Shown here: piece by piece, positions 61,511 to 64,000 of the stretch
How the letters are laid out: each line of letters begins with the position of its first letter
How positions within the stretch are numbered: position 1 is the first letter of the stretch
Assembly: GCF_006542275.1 (NCBI RefSeq)
Contig: NZ_CP041217.1
Span: 2,031,501 to 2,095,500 of the forward strand
Reading direction: 5' to 3'
DNA: 64,000 nucleotides
Source of the DNA: Saccharibacillus brassicae
GTDB taxonomy: Bacteria; Bacillota; Bacilli; Paenibacillales; Paenibacillaceae
Notes under the pieces: model-generated
Seen by the model: only the letters and a program-made list of their open reading frames with translations
Database searches by the model: none
Told to the model about the DNA's origin: nothing
Position numbers and translations under genes: made by a program

Positions 61511-62905
61511 TCAGAAGTTGAAGTAGAGGAATTCGCTGATTTGGTTGAAATACAGAAGCGACACGACGAAAAGGGCAGCCGCGAATACGGCCCGGCCGAG
61601 CGTCGGCTTGAAACGTTCCGTCAATTCGATCGAGTTGCGCGCGAACAAAGCGATCAGCAGCGACACCGCGACGAGCGGCAGCCCGGCCGTCAGCAGGTCC
61701 GGAGGCAGGATGACCCCGCTCATGCCGAACATCCCTTTGAGGATGCGCACGCCGTCGGACCAGTGCTGCGCCCGGAAGAACACCCAGGCGATATTGACGA
61801 AGTTGAACGTAATGAACCAGCCGACGTATTTGTTCATCTTGATGCCGGTCAGCTGCCAGAGACGCTGAACGACCTGCGCGGCGCCGTGCATCGCGCCCCA
61901 GATGATAAAGGTCCAGCCCGCTCCGTGCCAGAATCCGCCGATCAGGAAGGTCAGGAACAAGTTGATGTAGGTCCGCGTCGTGCCTTTGCGGTTGCCTCCG
62001 AGCGGGATGTAGATATAATCTTTCAGGAAACGGCTGAGCGTCATATGCCATCTCGCCCAGAAGTCCTTGATACTCGTGCCTTTGTACGGCGAGTTGAAGT
62101 TGACCGGCAGCTTGATGTTGAAGATCAGGCCGAGACCGATCGCCATGTCCGAGTATGCGCTGAAGTCGAAGTACAGCTGCCCGGTATAGGCGAGCGACGT
62201 CGTCCAGGCTTCCACGAAGTGCAGCGCCTGCCCGCTGTCGAAGCCTGCCGTTGCGATCGGCGCAAGCAGGTCCGCGATGATGACCTTTTTGAACAAGCCG
62301 ATGCAGAAAATGAAAATACCGCGCGAAATGTTGTCGGCCCGGATCCGTTTGCCTTCCGGATCGTCGAACTGCGGCATCATTTCCTTGTGGTGCAAAATCG
62401 GACCGGCAATCAAATGCGGGAAAAACGTTACGAACAAAATGTAGTTGGCCACATTGTATTCCTTCACTTTGCCGCGGTAAGCGTCGACCAGGTAGGCGAG
62501 CTGCGTGAACGTGAAGAAACTGATGCCGAGCGGCAGCACGATGTGCAGCAGCGAAGCGTCCTGTCCGAACAATCCGTTGTAATTGTCAATAAAGAAGTCG
62601 GCGTACTTGTAGTAGCCGAGCAGCGCCACGTCGCCGACCACGCCGAGAATCAACAGCCAGCGGCCTTTGTGGTTCACGCCGTTCGCATTGATATGGCTGA
62701 GGCCGCGCCCCACTATGTAGTTGAATGCGATCGAGCCCAGAATGAGCGGCAAATACCGCGTATCCTCATAGGCGTAAAAGAACAGCGAGGCCAACGCCAT
62801 CCAGATCTTGGCCAGATTGTAGAGCTTGAACCGGTTCAAGGCAAAGTAGCCGATAAAGACGACCGGCAAATACGCAAAAATAAACTCGTAAGAATTGAAA
62901 AGCAC
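61511..62905 (-). CDS. MBOAT-family O-acyltransferase (AlgI/PatA-like)
   Basis: 464 residues with about ten membrane helices. Family marks: LPLGISFFTFTQLAYLVD, FFPHLIAGPILHHKEMMPQF, DFWARWHMTLSRFLKDYIYIPLGGNRKG and the catalytic His in GGFWHGAGWTFIIWGAMHG. Transfers acyl groups across the membrane to an SGNH partner for polymer O-acetylation. Start is a GTG with AGGAAGG eight bases upstream. First gene of a two-gene operon. Confidence 0.9.
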   Translation of the reverse strand: MLFNSYEFIFAYLPVVFIGYFALNRFKLYNLAKIWMALASLFFYAYEDTRYLPLILGSIAFNYIVGRGLSHINANGVNHKGRWLLILGVVGDVALLGYYKYADFFIDNYNGLFGQDASLLHIVLPLGISFFTFTQLAYLVDAYRGKVKEYNVANYILFVTFFPHLIAGPILHHKEMMPQFDDPEGKRIRADNISRGIFIFCIGLFKKVIIADLLAPIATAGFDSGQALHFVEAWTTSLAYTGQLYFDFSAYSDMAIGLGLIFNIKLPVNFNSPYKGTSIKDFWARWHMTLSRFLKDYIYIPLGGNRKGTTRTYINLFLTFLIGGFWHGAGWTFIIWGAMHGAAQVVQRLWQLTGIKMNKYVGWFITFNFVNIAWVFFRAQHWSDGVRILKGMFGMSGVILPPDLLTAGLPLVAVSLLIALFARNSIELTERFKPTLGRAVFAAALFVVSLLYFNQISEFLYFNF

Positions 62906-63040
62906 GTCTTCCCTTCCTCTCTTCGCCTGGCGCTCCGCCGGAAGGCGAACGCAAAGCGGCGCGAATGCGAGATTTACCCAGTGGACACATCCAAAAGACC
63001 GCGCGAAAACCGGCGAAAACGCCGTTTAGGCACAACGCCC

Positions 63041-63070
63041 ATTATACCGACTCGACCCATGTCGAAGCAA
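63041..63070 (-). promoter_or_regulatory. Probable promoter of the MBOAT operon
   Basis: Minus strand TTGCTT, 18 bases, TATAAT (63041-63046). Leader of about 130 bases. Confidence 0.5.
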
Positions 63071-63150
63071 CGAAGTTGGGACAAAATTAAAGTTTATTCC
63101 AACTTTTTGTACCTTTTTGCAGCTTTGAAGCCCAAACGCGTTCGCGCATC

Positions 63151-63191
63151 AAAAAAACCGTACCGCAGAAAAAAGAATTCCGCGGTACGGC
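63151..63191 (-). terminator. Intrinsic terminator after the kinase gene
   Basis: CCGTACCGC pairs with GCGGTACGG around a loop; a run of seven Ts follows on the minus strand. Confidence 0.8.
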
Positions 63192-63211
63192 CGCACAGGA
63201 TGCATAAGACG

Positions 63212-64000
63212 CTACAGACTGTTCGTCATGTCCAGCAGCCGCTCCCAGCCATGCTTCAGATTCTGCTGCGCCCATTCCGTATGTTCCGGCCCGAACCCCC
63301 GGTAATCGCATTCCACCCGCATGACCAGATCGAGATACAGCGGGTACAGCGCCCGGCGAACGAGTCGATCGGACGCTTCGCCTTCCAGACCGTAGGCCGT
63401 CTCGTAAGCCGGCGAATCCATGAATTTGCCGAAGACGTATTCCATCAGCGGATCGGCCCACAGCGCGCGTTCGAAGTCGATGATCCCTTCCACCTTTCCG
63501 TCCTTGACCAGCACATTGCCCGGCCAGGAATCCCAGTGGATCAACGTCGGCGTCGTGAATGCCCGCAGCGACGGACGGTGGCGCTCCAACTGCTCGTCCA
63601 ATTCCTCGTAAGACATCGGCAGCTTCACGCCCGCGTCCCGCCCGTCCTGCATCACGTCGCGCATCAGTGCGAGAAAAGCGTCGTCCCAACTCGGAGCATT
63701 CGACGGATGCGGCAGGTAATAGCCGAACTCCGTCCCTTTGATCTCATGGATTTGCCGGAAAAAGCGGCCCAGTTCCGCGTCGATCGCTTCGCGTTCCCCG
63801 GACGGCAGCTCGCCGCGCACCTTGTCGTAGGACGTGCCGGTCAACCGCTCCATCAGAAAATATTCGCACGGCACGATCGTTTTCTCCGCATCGTACGCGT
63901 AAATGTCCGGAACCGGAACCGTGCCGGCTTCCTTCAGCCTGCGCATAACTTCGACTTCGGTCCGCATCAGCCCCCGCTCGCAGCGCATCCGGCCTTCCTC
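63212..64000 (-). CDS. APH/choline-kinase-like phosphotransferase (partial, N-terminus outside the window)
   Basis: The frame stays open to the last base, and the first residues seen (ERGLMRTEVEVMRRLKEAG) belong to the middle of the N-lobe, so about 40-60 residues are missing. Catalytic LIHWDSWPGNVLV and IIDFERALWADPLMEYVFGKF are clear. Homologues phosphorylate small hydroxyl compounds or sugars; antibiotic resistance is not implied. Own terminator downstream. Confidence 0.8.
   Translation of the reverse strand, partial: EEGRMRCERGLMRTEVEVMRRLKEAGTVPVPDIYAYDAEKTIVPCEYFLMERLTGTSYDKVRGELPSGEREAIDAELGRFFRQIHEIKGTEFGYYLPHPSNAPSWDDAFLALMRDVMQDGRDAGVKLPMSYEELDEQLERHRPSLRAFTTPTLIHWDSWPGNVLVKDGKVEGIIDFERALWADPLMEYVFGKFMDSPAYETAYGLEGEASDRLVRRALYPLYLDLVMRVECDYRGFGPEHTEWAQQNLKHGWERLLDMTNSL

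Larger units (their letters stand above)
62906..63211. other. Gap before the MBOAT gene
   Basis: Contains the MBOAT promoter (63041-63070) and the terminator of the kinase gene (63151-63191). No gene seen. Confidence 0.5.

Overview
The window reads as chromosome of a GC-rich, spore-forming member of the Bacillota, most likely Paenibacillaceae; a Saccharibacillus-like organism is my guess. Reasons: a ywl-type block (prfA, prmC, SEDS genes, ywlC, ywlE), a Spo0E-type phosphatase, an AbrB/SpoVT-type regulator, a glutaminyl-tRNA synthetase of the kind some paenibacilli carry, a carotenoid operon, and HTH-TPR receptors resembling the Paenibacillus Alo quorum-sensing family. I see no rRNA, tRNA, CRISPR array, insertion sequence or prophage.

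Layout. 1-7.5 kb: minus-strand housekeeping block prfA-prmC-two SEDS glycosyltransferases-ywlC-ywlE. 7.7-12.4 kb: aldo/keto reductase, a DUF2087-like/GIY-YIG fusion, ychF and a broken PIN toxin with its antitoxin-like partner. 12.5-18.9 kb: minus-strand carotenoid operon (two CrtN/CrtP-type enzymes, CrtM-like synthase, CrtQ-like glycosyltransferase, type 2 IPP isomerase). 19.2-27 kb: cardiolipin synthase, a TetR-SMR-SMR efflux operon, then a second TetR with a large RND pump. 27-32 kb: gluconokinase, a TorD-like chaperone, an MFS transporter and a KGG stress protein. 32.4-43.6 kb: glnS, two GNATs, MFS plus YoaE-like molybdoenzyme, a lipoprotein, a LOG protein, an FNT channel and a kinase. 43.8-54.9 kb: NADH oxidase, a Fur-controlled siderophore-type ATPase, an AbrB-Zn-HTH regulator, a Spo0E-like protein, a DEAD-box helicase, SulP, UbiB/phasin and a HemD-like protein. 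55.4-59.9 kb: three tandem HTH-TPR receptors, the first overlapping a 40-residue secreted peptide gene. 60-64 kb: an SGNH/MBOAT O-acylation pair and a kinase cut by the window edge.

Main points. The best candidate for a little-described system is the 55.4-59.9 kb locus: an RRNPP/Alo-like receptor-peptide pair followed by two related receptors with no visible peptide, the second sitting just behind an intrinsic terminator. Regulation is unusually readable. Operators with the core GTGAA-N4-TTCAC (Rex-like) stand before the NADH oxidase, one of them filling its promoter spacer, and before the formate-type channel. A perfect Fur box sits in the yusV-like promoter. Palindromes lie at both TetR promoters, and a sigma-B-like promoter precedes the KGG gene. 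Three families of short intergenic repeats and long Gly/Ala-rich insertions inside otherwise conserved enzymes are further unexplained features.
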